This document shows positions 33,351 to 41,425 of a stretch of 64,000 bases of DNA, piece after piece. The notes beneath the pieces are model-generated. The model saw nothing but the letters and a program-made list of their open reading frames with translations. It made no database searches and was not told where the DNA came from. The stretch's first letter is position 1. The number at the start of each line of letters is the position of its first letter. Source of the DNA: an uncultured Eubacteriales bacterium (GTDB lineage Bacteria; Bacillota; Clostridia; Peptostreptococcales; Anaerovoracaceae); assembly GCA_910583765.1 (NCBI GenBank), contig CAJTYS010000004.1:84947-148946 (forward strand), read 5' to 3'. The translations under genes and the position numbers were made by a program.

Positions 33351-35746
33351 TTTTGCGCCTCCTTCATTTCTTTTTCCGCAAGACCTTCCAGGATTTTTTT
33401 CGGTGAAAACGGTGCGTTCGGCACCCGAATCCCAATTGCGTTGTACACTGCGTTGGCAATGGCCGTGGATGCTCCGGTCGGCGTGGATTCCGCCAATCCA
33501 CACGCGCCGTATTCGCTGGCGCCTTTCCAGGTTTCCAGGAGAATCGGCGATATTTCAGGCACATCCGCCATGGTCAGCATTTTGTAGTCAATGTAATTCA
33601 CATTGAGCGGAGTTCCTGTGCGCTTGTCATAAAACAGCTCTTCGGTCAGAGTCTCACCCATGCCGATGCAAACGCCGCCAATCTGCTGGGCTTCCGCGCC
33701 TGACGCGTGCATGACCTGTCCCACGTCATTGGCGATCACCAGATCCAGGACCGTTACTTTACCTGTTTCCGTGTCCACTTCCACCTCTGCGAACCAGGCG
33801 CCATAGGCGATCCCTGTGACTGTCTTGTTGTTGTTCCTGACGTTCCGGCCTGTGATCGGTACGCAGTCATCCTCCATCATCACATTGCTTGCGTCAATAT
33901 AAATCCATGGTTCTGTCTTTTTATACACCTTTCCATCTGCGATGTCAAGCAGTTCCGCTTTCATGTTCATCATTTCAGCGGCTCTTTCGATAAATTGCCT
34001 CTTCACGTCCAATGCGGCTCCCACAATGCATTCGGAAAGAATGAAGGACACCACGCTGTCTGTTGGCGGGCAGTCTCTCAGTCCCATTTCCGTGTCTCCG
34101 TCCGATACCCATTTGATATCATCCGGCGTGGTCCCCAAGAAACTTAGGTTGTCCGCGCATGCCATGACCGCCGCGCTGTTTCCGCCCGCGCCCGTCTCTT
34201 TTGTCGGCGCGTTAAGGATCACAGACAAATCAGGATTCACCCTGATGGTGGTTTCGATTCTGCCCCGTTCATTTTCCTGCCATTCCGCGTGCCACTGATT
34301 GTGCAGGGTCATGCCCATGCCCCGCTTTTTGTATCCGTCGATCAGCGGACCCGCATCTGTTGCATGCCTGTTTTTCCAGCCGAATTCTTCGGACGCTGTG
34401 TCCAAAACAGAAGCAATGCTGGCGTTTGGCTGGGGATCGTAAGAGTTTCCAAAGCTTTTTTTGTAAATGTCGATGGGATCGATGCCCAGCTGTTCTGCCA
34501 GCTGGTCCACAGCCTGTCCCAGCGGGAAGTTCTGCTGCACATTGCCCACGCTTCGGAACACGCCGCCCGGAATCCGGTTGGTGAAGAAATTTCTGCTTCT
34601 CATCCTGACATTTTCCACTGGATAAAAGAGCCTTGGTATGCCTTCTGCGTTCATGAATCCAGTGAGCGCGTATCCTGTCACGCCGTTATAAGCGCCCTGA
34701 TTTCCAATGCCGTCAAAGTCCAGGGCCGTGATGGTCCCGTCTTTTTTGCCCCCTGCCTTGATTTTAAAGCGAATCTGAGTCCTGGTTTCCGCGAATTCTT
34801 CGTGTACATTCATCTTATATTTCACCGGACAGCCTGTCCGCTTGGAAAGCATGGCAGACAGCAGGAAGAAGTTTTGCTCTCCCATGTTCCATTTTCCCAT
34901 GTGCGCGCCGCAGTTGGTGTTGTGTACTCTGATCTTTGCCAAAGGCAGGCCCAGCATGTCGTGAAGATGCATTCTCACTTGATCGGAATAATAGTGGTTC
35001 GTCCACACTTCAATTTTGTCGTCCACCCATTCGATCATGCAGCCTCTATAGTCCAAAGTACCCTGAGTGGAGTTTCCGCCAAAGGTCTCATCCACTTCTA
35101 CGACTGCGTCAGCCTCCGCGAAGCCTTTTTCCACGTCTCCCTTGTCTACCACGATATTGTCCACGGAAACGCCGCCATCCAGATCATTTCGGTGCGGCAG
35201 CTGGTTTCCTGTTGGATTTGCCTCTGGATGAAGCACTTTTGCTCCCAATTTTTCCGCGTCTTCCACTTCCAGGAACGCTGGTGCCACTTCCCACTGGATA
35301 TCTATGAGACGGATGGCTTCATCCGCGATCTCTCTGGTGTCCGCGGCCACTGCCACGCCCATCAGGTCGCCTACAAAGCGGCTTGTGTTGTCCAACACTT
35401 TTCTATCAAACCACTTTGGCACGGTTTCTCTGTGATATGGGGTGATGGCCGTGTCTGTCCAAGAGTTTGTGGTTGGCGGCATGGCCATGATTTCCGGATC
35501 ATCGAAGCGGATAATGGCTCTCACGCCTTCCAACGCCTCTGCTTTCGCCGTGTCCATGGAAAGAATCTTGCCATTGGCATAAGGAGCGCTCATGATGGAG
35601 CAGTAGAGCATTCTCGGGTTCTTGGCCTTTATGGTCTGATCATCGAAGAACTTCGTCCTTCCCATGGCCTTTTCTTTGGCATCGATCTTTGGTTCATAGG
35701 ATCCCACGTATTTTCTTTTCACACGGGGCACATATTGATATTTCAT
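33347..35746 (-). CDS. Molybdenum hydroxylase large subunit (xanthine dehydrogenase/aldehyde oxidase family)
   Basis: A 799-residue catalytic subunit that would hydroxylate an aromatic N-heterocycle or oxidise an aldehyde using a molybdopterin cofactor. The N-terminal a/b hammerhead domain spans about 20-130; the cofactor-binding region has FRSVGNVQQNFPLGQAVDQLA (about 396-416), and the C-terminal GACGLAESTPTGASTAIANAVYNA (about 756-779) holds the conserved active-site glutamate. The protein has the usual family length. The flavin-subunit gene overlaps its stop codon by four bases, and the iron-sulfur subunit ends four bases upstream. Substrate class is inferred only at family level. Confidence 0.92.
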   Translation of the reverse strand: MKYQYVPRVKRKYVGSYEPKIDAKEKAMGRTKFFDDQTIKAKNPRMLYCSIMSAPYANGKILSMDTAKAEALEGVRAIIRFDDPEIMAMPPTTNSWTDTAITPYHRETVPKWFDRKVLDNTSRFVGDLMGVAVAADTREIADEAIRLIDIQWEVAPAFLEVEDAEKLGAKVLHPEANPTGNQLPHRNDLDGGVSVDNIVVDKGDVEKGFAEADAVVEVDETFGGNSTQGTLDYRGCMIEWVDDKIEVWTNHYYSDQVRMHLHDMLGLPLAKIRVHNTNCGAHMGKWNMGEQNFFLLSAMLSKRTGCPVKYKMNVHEEFAETRTQIRFKIKAGGKKDGTITALDFDGIGNQGAYNGVTGYALTGFMNAEGIPRLFYPVENVRMRSRNFFTNRIPGGVFRSVGNVQQNFPLGQAVDQLAEQLGIDPIDIYKKSFGNSYDPQPNASIASVLDTASEEFGWKNRHATDAGPLIDGYKKRGMGMTLHNQWHAEWQENERGRIETTIRVNPDLSVILNAPTKETGAGGNSAAVMACADNLSFLGTTPDDIKWVSDGDTEMGLRDCPPTDSVVSFILSECIVGAALDVKRQFIERAAEMMNMKAELLDIADGKVYKKTEPWIYIDASNVMMEDDCVPITGRNVRNNNKTVTGIAYGAWFAEVEVDTETGKVTVLDLVIANDVGQVMHASGAEAQQIGGVCIGMGETLTEELFYDKRTGTPLNVNYIDYKMLTMADVPEISPILLETWKGASEYGACGLAESTPTGASTAIANAVYNAIGIRVPNAPFSPKKILEGLAEKEMKEAQK

Positions 35747-35749
35747 GGA

Positions 35750-36250
35750 TTACTTCACCTCCTTGACTGCCGCGCTCACTTTCTTGACCGCATGCTCGAT
35801 CCCCTGGTACGCGCCGCACCTGCAGACGTGTCCAGACAATCCGTCCCTGATTTCTGCCTCAGTGGGATGCGGGTTTTCAGCAAGAAGGCTCTTTGTTTCC
35901 AGCACAAAGCCTGGGGTGCAGAACCCGCACTGCATGGCGGTCCCATATCCAGGATCCGTTTCTTTGGCAAAAGCTTCTATGATCGGATCATCTGCCGGCA
36001 TGCCTTCGATGGTGGTAATGTCGCATCCATCTGCTTCCACGGCCAGCATCATGCAGGACAACGCCGATTTCCCGTTGAGCAGTATGGTGCAGGCGCCGCA
36101 CGCGCCTTGATTGCAGGACACTCTGACTCCAGTGAAGCCAAGCCGTTCTCTTAGTACTGTGGATAATGTTTCCGTGATCTCAAAATCCCTGCCAACCTTG
36201 AGAACATAATCTCTTCCGTTGATACATAGTTTGATGGAATCTGTATTCAT
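35750..36250 (-). CDS. Molybdenum hydroxylase [2Fe-2S] subunit
   Basis: A 166-residue electron-transfer subunit. The plant-type ferredoxin domain carries C-N-Q-G-A-C-G-A-C (about 46-54) plus a later cysteine, for one [2Fe-2S] cluster; the helical second domain has CGFCTPG (about 107-113) and CRCGAYQG (about 143-150) for the other. This is the standard small subunit of xanthine dehydrogenase-type enzymes. The ATG at 36250 follows AGGAGG; earlier in-frame codons extend past the promoter and are not used. It is the first gene of the operon, about 20 bases downstream of the predicted sigma-54 transcription start. Confidence 0.94.
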   Translation of the reverse strand: MNTDSIKLCINGRDYVLKVGRDFEITETLSTVLRERLGFTGVRVSCNQGACGACTILLNGKSALSCMMLAVEADGCDITTIEGMPADDPIIEAFAKETDPGYGTAMQCGFCTPGFVLETKSLLAENPHPTEAEIRDGLSGHVCRCGAYQGIEHAVKKVSAAVKEVK

Positions 36251-36279
36251 ATCTTTTCCTCCTTGTTGTTTATATAGTA

Positions 36280-36295
36280 AGCAAGTTTCATGCCA
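36280..36295 (-). promoter_or_regulatory. Sigma-54 promoter of the molybdenum-hydroxylase operon
   Basis: On the minus strand TGGCATG-N4-TTGCT, with the obligatory GG-N10-GC spacing, about 30 bases before the first start codon. This is a near-perfect -24/-12 element. Confidence 0.85.
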
Positions 36296-36349
36296 TATGA
36301 AAAATCGTGTGATTGCAGCACGTTTAGAGATGTTCGTTCTCACTGATGC

Positions 36350-36440
36350 GCAAAATCCCTTTGCGGTTTTCGAGCAAAAGACTGAAAATTCTATCTTCTT
36401 AAAGGCGCAAAATATTTTTTCAATGCAAAATTTATTTGCG
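36350..36440 (-). promoter_or_regulatory. Upstream activator palindromes, GCAAA-N5-TTTGC
   Basis: Perfect copies of GCAAA-N5-TTTGC occur at 36350-36364 and about 36425-36439, and an imperfect copy near 36407-36421. They lie 55-160 bases upstream of the -24/-12 element, where sigma-54 activators bind. The same motif recurs upstream of tnaA. Confidence 0.65.
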
Positions 36441-36659
36441 TTCTTTGAGGCTTTAATCAAATTCGATGAGCTTTCCTAATTCATAAAGAGCCTGTGTGAT
36501 GAGGCCATATACTCTTTTATGATACCATCTTTGGCAGCATAATCAAGGTTTTGGCTTGAGAATTACGATTTTTAGAAAGGTTCGCTCCGTGTTTTGCAGA
36601 ATGCGTTCTTTGATTGGAATCACCGCTGAAATCAAGAGGCGTGATCAAAGGCAGAAACA

Positions 36660-36689
36660 GCCGCTCCGATCTATGGGAAACGGAGCGGC
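36660..36689 (-). terminator. Intrinsic terminator after ridA
   Basis: GCCGCTCCG and CGGAGCGGC form a perfect 9-bp stem with a 12-base loop just after the ridA stop on the minus strand. The following tract is only moderately T-rich (TGTTTCTG). The stretch 36441-36659 shows no other feature I can support. Confidence 0.65.
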
Positions 36690-36702
36690 CATTTACTGGT
36701 CT

Positions 36703-37083
36703 TTATTGTTCTACATAAGCGATGGCTTCGATTTCTACCTTCGCTCCTTTTGGCAGGGCGGCTACCTGAAAGCAGGACCTTGCAGGAAACTCGCCGTCAA
36801 AATACGTTTCATAAACTTCGTTCACAGCAGCAAAGTCAGAAATATCAGACAGCAGCACAGTGGTTTTAATGATGTGGGAATAATCGCCGCCAGCTTCCTG
36901 GACGATCGCGCCTACGTTTTTCATGCTCTGATGCGCCTGCGCCCTCACATCATCTTCAAAATCACCTGTGGCTGGGTCAATAGGCAGCTGTCCTGAAGTG
37001 AACACCAGCTGCCCCGCTTTGATTGCTTGGCTGTACGCGCCCACTGCGGCAGGCGCTTTTTTTGTGTCAATGATCTGCTTCAT
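36703..37083 (-). CDS. ridA: RidA-family enamine/imine deaminase
   Basis: A 126-residue YjgF/YER057c/UK114 protein; it hydrolyses reactive enamine/imine intermediates such as 2-aminoacrylate to the 2-oxoacid and ammonia. Family marks are PAAVGAYSQAIKAGQLVFTSGQ at the start (about 10-31) and FPARSCFQVAALPKGAKVEIEAIA (about 98-121), with Arg102-like and Glu residues that bind the carboxylate and activate water. It probably acts as a trimer. The ATG at 37083 follows AGGAGG, 14 bases after the tnaA stop. Pairing with tryptophanase, which releases 2-aminoacrylate, gives a direct rationale. Confidence 0.93.
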   Translation of the reverse strand: MKQIIDTKKAPAAVGAYSQAIKAGQLVFTSGQLPIDPATGDFEDDVRAQAHQSMKNVGAIVQEAGGDYSHIIKTTVLLSDISDFAAVNEVYETYFDGEFPARSCFQVAALPKGAKVEIEAIAYVEQ

Positions 37084-37097
37084 GATTTGCCTCCTAT

Positions 37098-38483
37098 TTA
37101 TTTTTCCAGGGGTTCGAGGAATGCCTGGAAGTGCCTTAAGATCGGAGGTTCCCAAGTGATCCGATATCCCTTGATGGTTTCAGCCCGTTCTTTGATAGCA
37201 ATCAGAGCGTCTGCCATGATATCAATGTGCGCCTGGGTGTAAACTCTCCTTGGAATGGCGAACCTTGTGAATTCAAACTCCGATTCAATCTGCTTTCCTG
37301 TGTCAGGGTCGTTGCCCATCATGTAGGAACCGATGTCGCATGTACGGATCCCCGCTTCTCTGTAAAGCTCTATGGCCAGGGCCTGCGCCGGAAATTCGTA
37401 ATACGGAATATGAGGCAGCAGCTTCTTCGCGTCAACGAACACGCCATGCCCGCCTACAGGAGACTGGTACGCAATGCCTGCGTCATCCAGCCTGGAAGCC
37501 AGATATTCCATCTGCCCGATCCTATATTTCAGGTAATCTTCATCCAATCCTTCGTACAGTCCGATGGCCAAAGCTTCCAGATCTCTGCCTGACAGTCCAC
37601 CATAAGAAATGAATCCTTCAAAGGAAATGCATCTGCCTTTTACATCACGGTACAGGTCTTCGTTGTCTTTGATCCCAATGAGGCCGCCCATGTTGACGAT
37701 GGAGTCTTTCTTGGCGCTCATGGTGAAGGTGTCCGCGTAGCTGAACATTTCTTTGATGATTTCCTTGATGGACTTGTCTCTGCATTCATCGTCTCTTAAT
37801 TTCAGAAGCCATGCGTTTTCTGCGTATCTGGCAGCGTCAATGTTCAGATGGATCCCATATTTTTTACAGATGGCTGCTGTTTCTCTGATGTTTTTCATCT
37901 GTACTGGCTGGCCGCCCGCTGAGTTGTTGGTCACAGTCATGACTACCATGCCGATATTTTCTTTTCCATGCTCGTTGATCAGCGCTTCCAGCTTTTCCAC
38001 ATCCATGTTTCCTTTGAACGGCGCAATCATGGAAGGGTCCTTCGCTTCTGGACAAACGCAGTCAATGGCCCGTGCGCCTGCCAGTTCCACATGCGCCCTG
38101 GTGGTGTCGAAATGCATGTTGGAAATCGAGAATTTTCCAGGACCCAAAAGCAATGGGAACAAAACTTTCTCTGCCGCGCGTCCCTGGTGAACAGGCTGGA
38201 TGAATTTGTATCCAAAGATGTCCTGACCTGCCTCAACTAGTTTGTAGTAGCTCTTTCCTCCGGCGTAAGCTTCGTCTCCCCGCATGACTCCAGCCCACTG
38301 GTCCTGGCTCATGGCGTTGGTCCCACTGTCTGTCAGAAGGTCGATATAGCAATCCTCTCCAGCAAGATTGAACATATTATAATGCGCCTTTTTCAACGCT
38401 TCCTCACGTTCCTCTTTTGTTGTCATTTTGATTGTTTCAACCATTTTGATCCGAAACGGTTCCGGTACATACTTTTTAGCCAT
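37098..38483 (-). CDS. tnaA: Tryptophanase
   Basis: A 461-residue PLP beta-eliminating lyase of the tryptophanase/tyrosine phenol-lyase family. PLP-lysine context is MSAKKDS (about 254-260). Three points favour tryptophanase: the GSYMMGNDPDTGKQ segment (near 385) matches tryptophanase rather than the Arg-bearing loop of tyrosine phenol-lyase; the KLLPHIP stretch is tryptophanase-like; and the C-terminal LRHF keeps the histidine equivalent to E. coli His463, where the phenol-lyase has Phe. It converts tryptophan to indole, pyruvate and ammonia. ATG at 38483 follows AAAGGAGG; earlier codons lack a site. It is the first gene of a sigma-54-driven pair with ridA. Confidence 0.9.
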   Translation of the reverse strand: MAKKYVPEPFRIKMVETIKMTTKEEREEALKKAHYNMFNLAGEDCYIDLLTDSGTNAMSQDQWAGVMRGDEAYAGGKSYYKLVEAGQDIFGYKFIQPVHQGRAAEKVLFPLLLGPGKFSISNMHFDTTRAHVELAGARAIDCVCPEAKDPSMIAPFKGNMDVEKLEALINEHGKENIGMVVMTVTNNSAGGQPVQMKNIRETAAICKKYGIHLNIDAARYAENAWLLKLRDDECRDKSIKEIIKEMFSYADTFTMSAKKDSIVNMGGLIGIKDNEDLYRDVKGRCISFEGFISYGGLSGRDLEALAIGLYEGLDEDYLKYRIGQMEYLASRLDDAGIAYQSPVGGHGVFVDAKKLLPHIPYYEFPAQALAIELYREAGIRTCDIGSYMMGNDPDTGKQIESEFEFTRFAIPRRVYTQAHIDIMADALIAIKERAETIKGYRITWEPPILRHFQAFLEPLEK

Positions 38484-38565
38484 TTTAGTCCTCCTTTTGT
38501 TTCTATGCGGCTTGTGCCGCATCTTTCATTATCATTTGCATCAATCACGATCCATTTATATAATT

Positions 38566-38581
38566 AGCAAATTCCATGCCA
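38566..38581 (-). promoter_or_regulatory. Sigma-54 promoter of tnaA-ridA
   Basis: TGGCATG-N4-TTGCT on the minus strand with GG-N10-GC spacing, about 80 bases before the tnaA start. It is almost the same sequence as the promoter at 36280-36295. Confidence 0.85.
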
Positions 38582-38635
38582 CATAGAAAAGCCTGTGATT
38601 GCAATGGGTTTGGCATTGCTCTATTTTTGCTGCAT

Positions 38636-38723
38636 GCAAAAATATTTTGCACTTGGCAACAAAAGCCTGAAAATTTCGTTTTTTCCTAGCGAAAATATTT
38701 TTGGCACTGCAAAAATATTTTGC
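38636..38723 (-). promoter_or_regulatory. Upstream activator palindromes of tnaA, GCAAA-N5-TTTGC
   Basis: Two perfect GCAAAAATATTTTGC palindromes at 38636-38650 and 38709-38723, and a variant at 38689-38705, sit 55-160 bases upstream of the -24/-12 element, the same spacing as at the molybdenum-hydroxylase promoter. Confidence 0.7.
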
Positions 38724-38751
38724 GTATTAAAAAATTTTCTGCATGCCTATG

Positions 38752-38780
38752 TTGTACGCAATACTCCTATCGGGTATAAT
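38752..38780 (+). promoter_or_regulatory. Sigma-A promoter reading away from tnaA
   Basis: TTGTAC, a 17-base spacer and TATAAT (38775-38780) on the plus strand, 30 bases before the small broken reading frame at 38813. Confidence 0.55.
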
Positions 38781-38812
38781 AAACATAAATACTTTACAGA
38801 AAGAGGTCGCAG

Positions 38813-39088
38813 TTGATACTTTTACCATCTGAGCTTTTCAGTTTTATACAACACGGTGAGAATCATACTGTGGAATTTAAAAAATCTGCCGGATTGATCG
38901 TCCGCACGATTCGGACAAGCCAAACAGCAAGAATCAAAAATATGTGAGAGTCTGATGGACACTGGTTTACCGCCATAATAAATGGCCGATCTGCTTTAGA
39001 ATTCGGAATGCCGCTTAAAATTCATAAGTTGACATTTAAAGATAGGAATGCTAATATAATACAAAGAGCACTACCGATAGATGGTTAG
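38813..39088 (+). pseudogene. Small broken reading frame, possible AlbA_2/Schlafen-type remnant
   Basis: A 91-codon frame interrupted by a single TGA at 38945. It begins with TTG after an AAAGAGG site and a sigma-A promoter. The first part reads LLPSELFSFIQHGENHTVEF, which resembles the opening of AlbA_2 (Schlafen-like) domains, where a G-E-x-x-x-V/I-E-F-K motif starts the fold; the rest does not match that family to my eye. The second part contains GHWFTAIINGRSALEFGMP. I call it a likely decayed gene; a 44-residue peptide ending at the TGA is the alternative. The antisense promoter at 39029 overlaps its 3' end. Confidence 0.35.
39029..39057 (+). promoter_or_regulatory. Sigma-A promoter of a candidate antisense RNA
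   Basis: Consensus TTGACA (39029-39034), a 17-base spacer and TAATAT (39052-39057); a TATAAT overlaps at 39055-39060. It points toward the 3' end of the 31-residue hydrophobic peptide gene on the other strand. Confidence 0.65.
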
Positions 39089-39148
39089 TCCAATAAATAG
39101 CTTGACAAAAATTGCCGCTTAGTTTACCAGACGTGGGTGGCTATTTTT
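39065..39148 (+). ncRNA. Candidate antisense RNA (type I antitoxin)
   Basis: Predicted from the strong promoter at 39029 to a small GCCGC/GTGGC hairpin followed by TATTTTT ending near 39148. The last bases overlap the end of the peptide gene on the minus strand, and the toxin message reading through would overlap it along its whole length. Boundaries are inferred; nothing else in the sequence proves transcription. Confidence 0.45.
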
Positions 39149-39236
39149 GTGAGTGTTTGCTTCCGATGGCATATCCAAGTCCGAAAGAGGTCAAGCATAA
39201 GCTGATAACTGCGATCAAACTTTCAAGTGTCAGCAT
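39141..39236 (-). CDS. 31-residue hydrophobic peptide, candidate type I toxin
   Basis: A small gene too short for usual callers. The ATG at 39236 has a perfect AAAGGAGG site six bases away. The peptide starts MLTLESL, runs through a single hydrophobic helix (about residues 7-25) with GLGYAIG, and ends in a polar SKHSQK tail, the layout of Firmicutes type I (holin-like) toxins. A TATAAT lies at 39362-39357, giving a leader of over 100 bases that contains hairpins such as CTACC-CTAA-GGTAG and GTCCTTCTCCGGAGGGAC. A divergent promoter makes an overlapping antisense RNA likely. Toxicity is inferred. Confidence 0.6.
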   Translation of the reverse strand: MLTLESLIAVISLCLTSFGLGYAIGSKHSQK

Positions 39237-39445
39237 GGCATTCCCTCCTTTCAAAAGATTTCCACAGATTCTTCTGGGATTTCTATGTAATCAGAGGGTC
39301 ACAGTCCCTCCGGAGAAGGACTAACCGCCTACCTTTAGGGTAGCGCTCTTATTTTGATTATATCAATATTCAACTATAATTTTCTTTTTTTTACAATATT
39401 TATCATTGCGCAGCACATACCTAACACGAAACCGTTCTCCCCTGC

Positions 39446-41248
39446 TCACACTGTGATCTCCAGTTCTGTGAGCTTTCTGTACAAAGTGGCCCTGGACAGC
39501 CCCAGCTCTTTTGCCACCGTGTCCTTGGCGTTCCCGCTGGTGCCGTATTTTTTCAGCTTCCGGGTGATGATCTCCTTTTCATAACGCTTTACTTGGTCGG
39601 CCAGGGGCAGGGTGCTGTCTTGGAATTTCATGATGCTTTCTTCGTTGCGCAGGAGTCTTGCCGGCACTTCATCAATGCCGATGGTGTCGCCAAAGGCCAT
39701 GTTGGTCCCGTATTCCACTGCGTTTTCCAGTTCCCGCACATTGCCAGGCCAGGAATGATTGAGGTACAATTCCTCCACTTCCCTTGTGAACCCTGTGATT
39801 TTCCGGTTCATGAAAGTGTTATATTTCTGCAGGAAATGATGCATCAGGAGTTTGATGTCGTTTCGCCGTTCCCGCAGAGGCGGGATCATCAGTGGAATGA
39901 CGCTGAGCCGGTAATAAAGGTCTTCCCGAAACGTGCCTTCCTGAATCATGCCTTCCAGGTCTTTGTTTGTGGCCGCGATGACCCGCACGTCCACGATAAT
40001 GTTCTTATTGCCGCCTACCCGCTCAAAACGCATGTTTTGCAGCACATGAAGAATCTTTACTTGTAAATGGAGGGGCATGTCTCCGATTTCATCCAGGAAA
40101 ATGGTCCCGCCGTTGGCGGTTTCAAATTTCCCCACCTTGCCTTTATCGCTGGCTCCGGTGAAGGCCCCTTTCTCGTAACCAAAGAGCTCGCTTTCCAGCA
40201 GGTTTTCCGGAATCGCGCCGCAGTTCACGGTGACAAAAGGTCCTTCGCCCCTTGGACTGGCGTAATGGATGGCCTTGGCGAACATCTCTTTTCCGGTTCC
40301 GCTCTCTCCTGTGATCAGCACTGTGGAATTTCCCTTTGCCGTGATCAGAGCCTGCTTTTTGGCCCGCTTGATCTCATCGCTGATCCCAATGATATCGTCA
40401 AGCGTGTTTTTCAGCGCTCTGGTGTTGATGTTATAAACCAGCTTTTGCGCTTCCTCGATATCCCGGAAAGAAATAACCACGCCGCCAATCTCATCGCCTG
40501 ACATAAAGGGCTTTGCTGTGACGATAAAATGCATCTGCCCTCGCTCGGTCTTGAACATTTCCTCGTTTTCCGTGTACCCCTGGCCTGTGGAAATGACCTC
40601 CAGCGCAGGAGTTCCCATCATAAAGTCATTGATATGGCTGCCGATCATGTCTGCCTTTGTGGTCTTGAACAAATTGGCCGCCATGTTGTTGCAATGCTTG
40701 ATATACCCGCTTTTGTCCAGCGCGAAGATCCCTTCGTGGGTGGTTTCCAGGACAATGGACATTTCGTCCCGAGAGTCCTCTACATCTTCCAGCATCTCCT
40801 GCTGGATCGCCTTGGTCGCCAGCAGGTCGGCCATCTTCTCCACAAATGTGACCATGCTCCTTTTTTTATCTAACAGGATGGACCGCTGTTCCTCTGTAAA
40901 GGCAATGAGTCCAATAATCCCAATGATATGCTCTCTTGTTTTAATGGGCGTGCAGATTTCAGCAAGTTCGCCAAAGTATGTGCGCCCGCCGCCCATTTTA
41001 TCGTAATCCTCATCTTTTATGGCATCTTCAATGGATTCCGTCACACCGCTCCTGAGGACCCTGGCGTACAGATAATTGCTGTCCAGACGCCCGTCCTCTT
41101 CCTTCTGCCCGATCCTAGTGGCATAAACGCCTGTCCCGCCTAAAATCGTCAAGTCCGTGTCCACAATTTCAACTTCAACCCCAATGGCGATACTGATGGC
41201 CTCCGCCACCTGGGTAACGCTATCAGAAATCTCCTTCAAAATCGACAT
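39446..41248 (-). CDS. Sigma-54-dependent activator with sensory and PAS domains
   Basis: A 600-residue enhancer-binding protein. The N-terminal sensory part (about 1-150) resembles the SpoVT-C/GAF-like sensor of stage-regulator type; a PAS domain follows (about 165-280). The AAA+ domain has GESGTGKE (about 330), GAFTGA (about 376) and FLDEIGDMP (about 400-408), and the end is a Fis-type helix-turn-helix (about 565-595). It lies upstream of tnaA on the same strand, with tnaA's GCAAA-N5-TTTGC sites in between, so it is the best candidate activator for tnaA-ridA and possibly for the molybdenum-hydroxylase operon. An extended -10 (TGG-TACAAT) lies near 41343. Confidence 0.9.
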   Translation of the reverse strand: MSILKEISDSVTQVAEAISIAIGVEVEIVDTDLTILGGTGVYATRIGQKEEDGRLDSNYLYARVLRSGVTESIEDAIKDEDYDKMGGGRTYFGELAEICTPIKTREHIIGIIGLIAFTEEQRSILLDKKRSMVTFVEKMADLLATKAIQQEMLEDVEDSRDEMSIVLETTHEGIFALDKSGYIKHCNNMAANLFKTTKADMIGSHINDFMMGTPALEVISTGQGYTENEEMFKTERGQMHFIVTAKPFMSGDEIGGVVISFRDIEEAQKLVYNINTRALKNTLDDIIGISDEIKRAKKQALITAKGNSTVLITGESGTGKEMFAKAIHYASPRGEGPFVTVNCGAIPENLLESELFGYEKGAFTGASDKGKVGKFETANGGTIFLDEIGDMPLHLQVKILHVLQNMRFERVGGNKNIIVDVRVIAATNKDLEGMIQEGTFREDLYYRLSVIPLMIPPLRERRNDIKLLMHHFLQKYNTFMNRKITGFTREVEELYLNHSWPGNVRELENAVEYGTNMAFGDTIGIDEVPARLLRNEESIMKFQDSTLPLADQVKRYEKEIITRKLKKYGTSGNAKDTVAKELGLSRATLYRKLTELEITV

Positions 41249-41425
41249 CTAACCCTTTTTCCCTCCTTGTGAACTTACTGTGCTCCGATAAACGCTTCCT
41301 CGCGATCACATGACCGCTCTGCGATACTATGCTTATCATTGTACCACAAAATTTAAGATTTTCATATAGGCTTTCCGTTTGCATTCTTCTTGGCTCCTGC
41401 CCTTGCTCCAGATGCGCGGGTCGGA

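Noticed and set aside
37098..38483. Tyrosine phenol-lyase instead of tryptophanase
   Set aside because: The loop with GSYMMGNDPDTGKQ and the histidine in the C-terminal LRHF motif match tryptophanase; the phenol-lyase Arg and Phe are absent.
38945..38947. In-frame TGA as a selenocysteine codon
   Set aside because: No known selenoprotein family matches the frame and no SECIS-like hairpin was evident just downstream; decay is the simpler reading.
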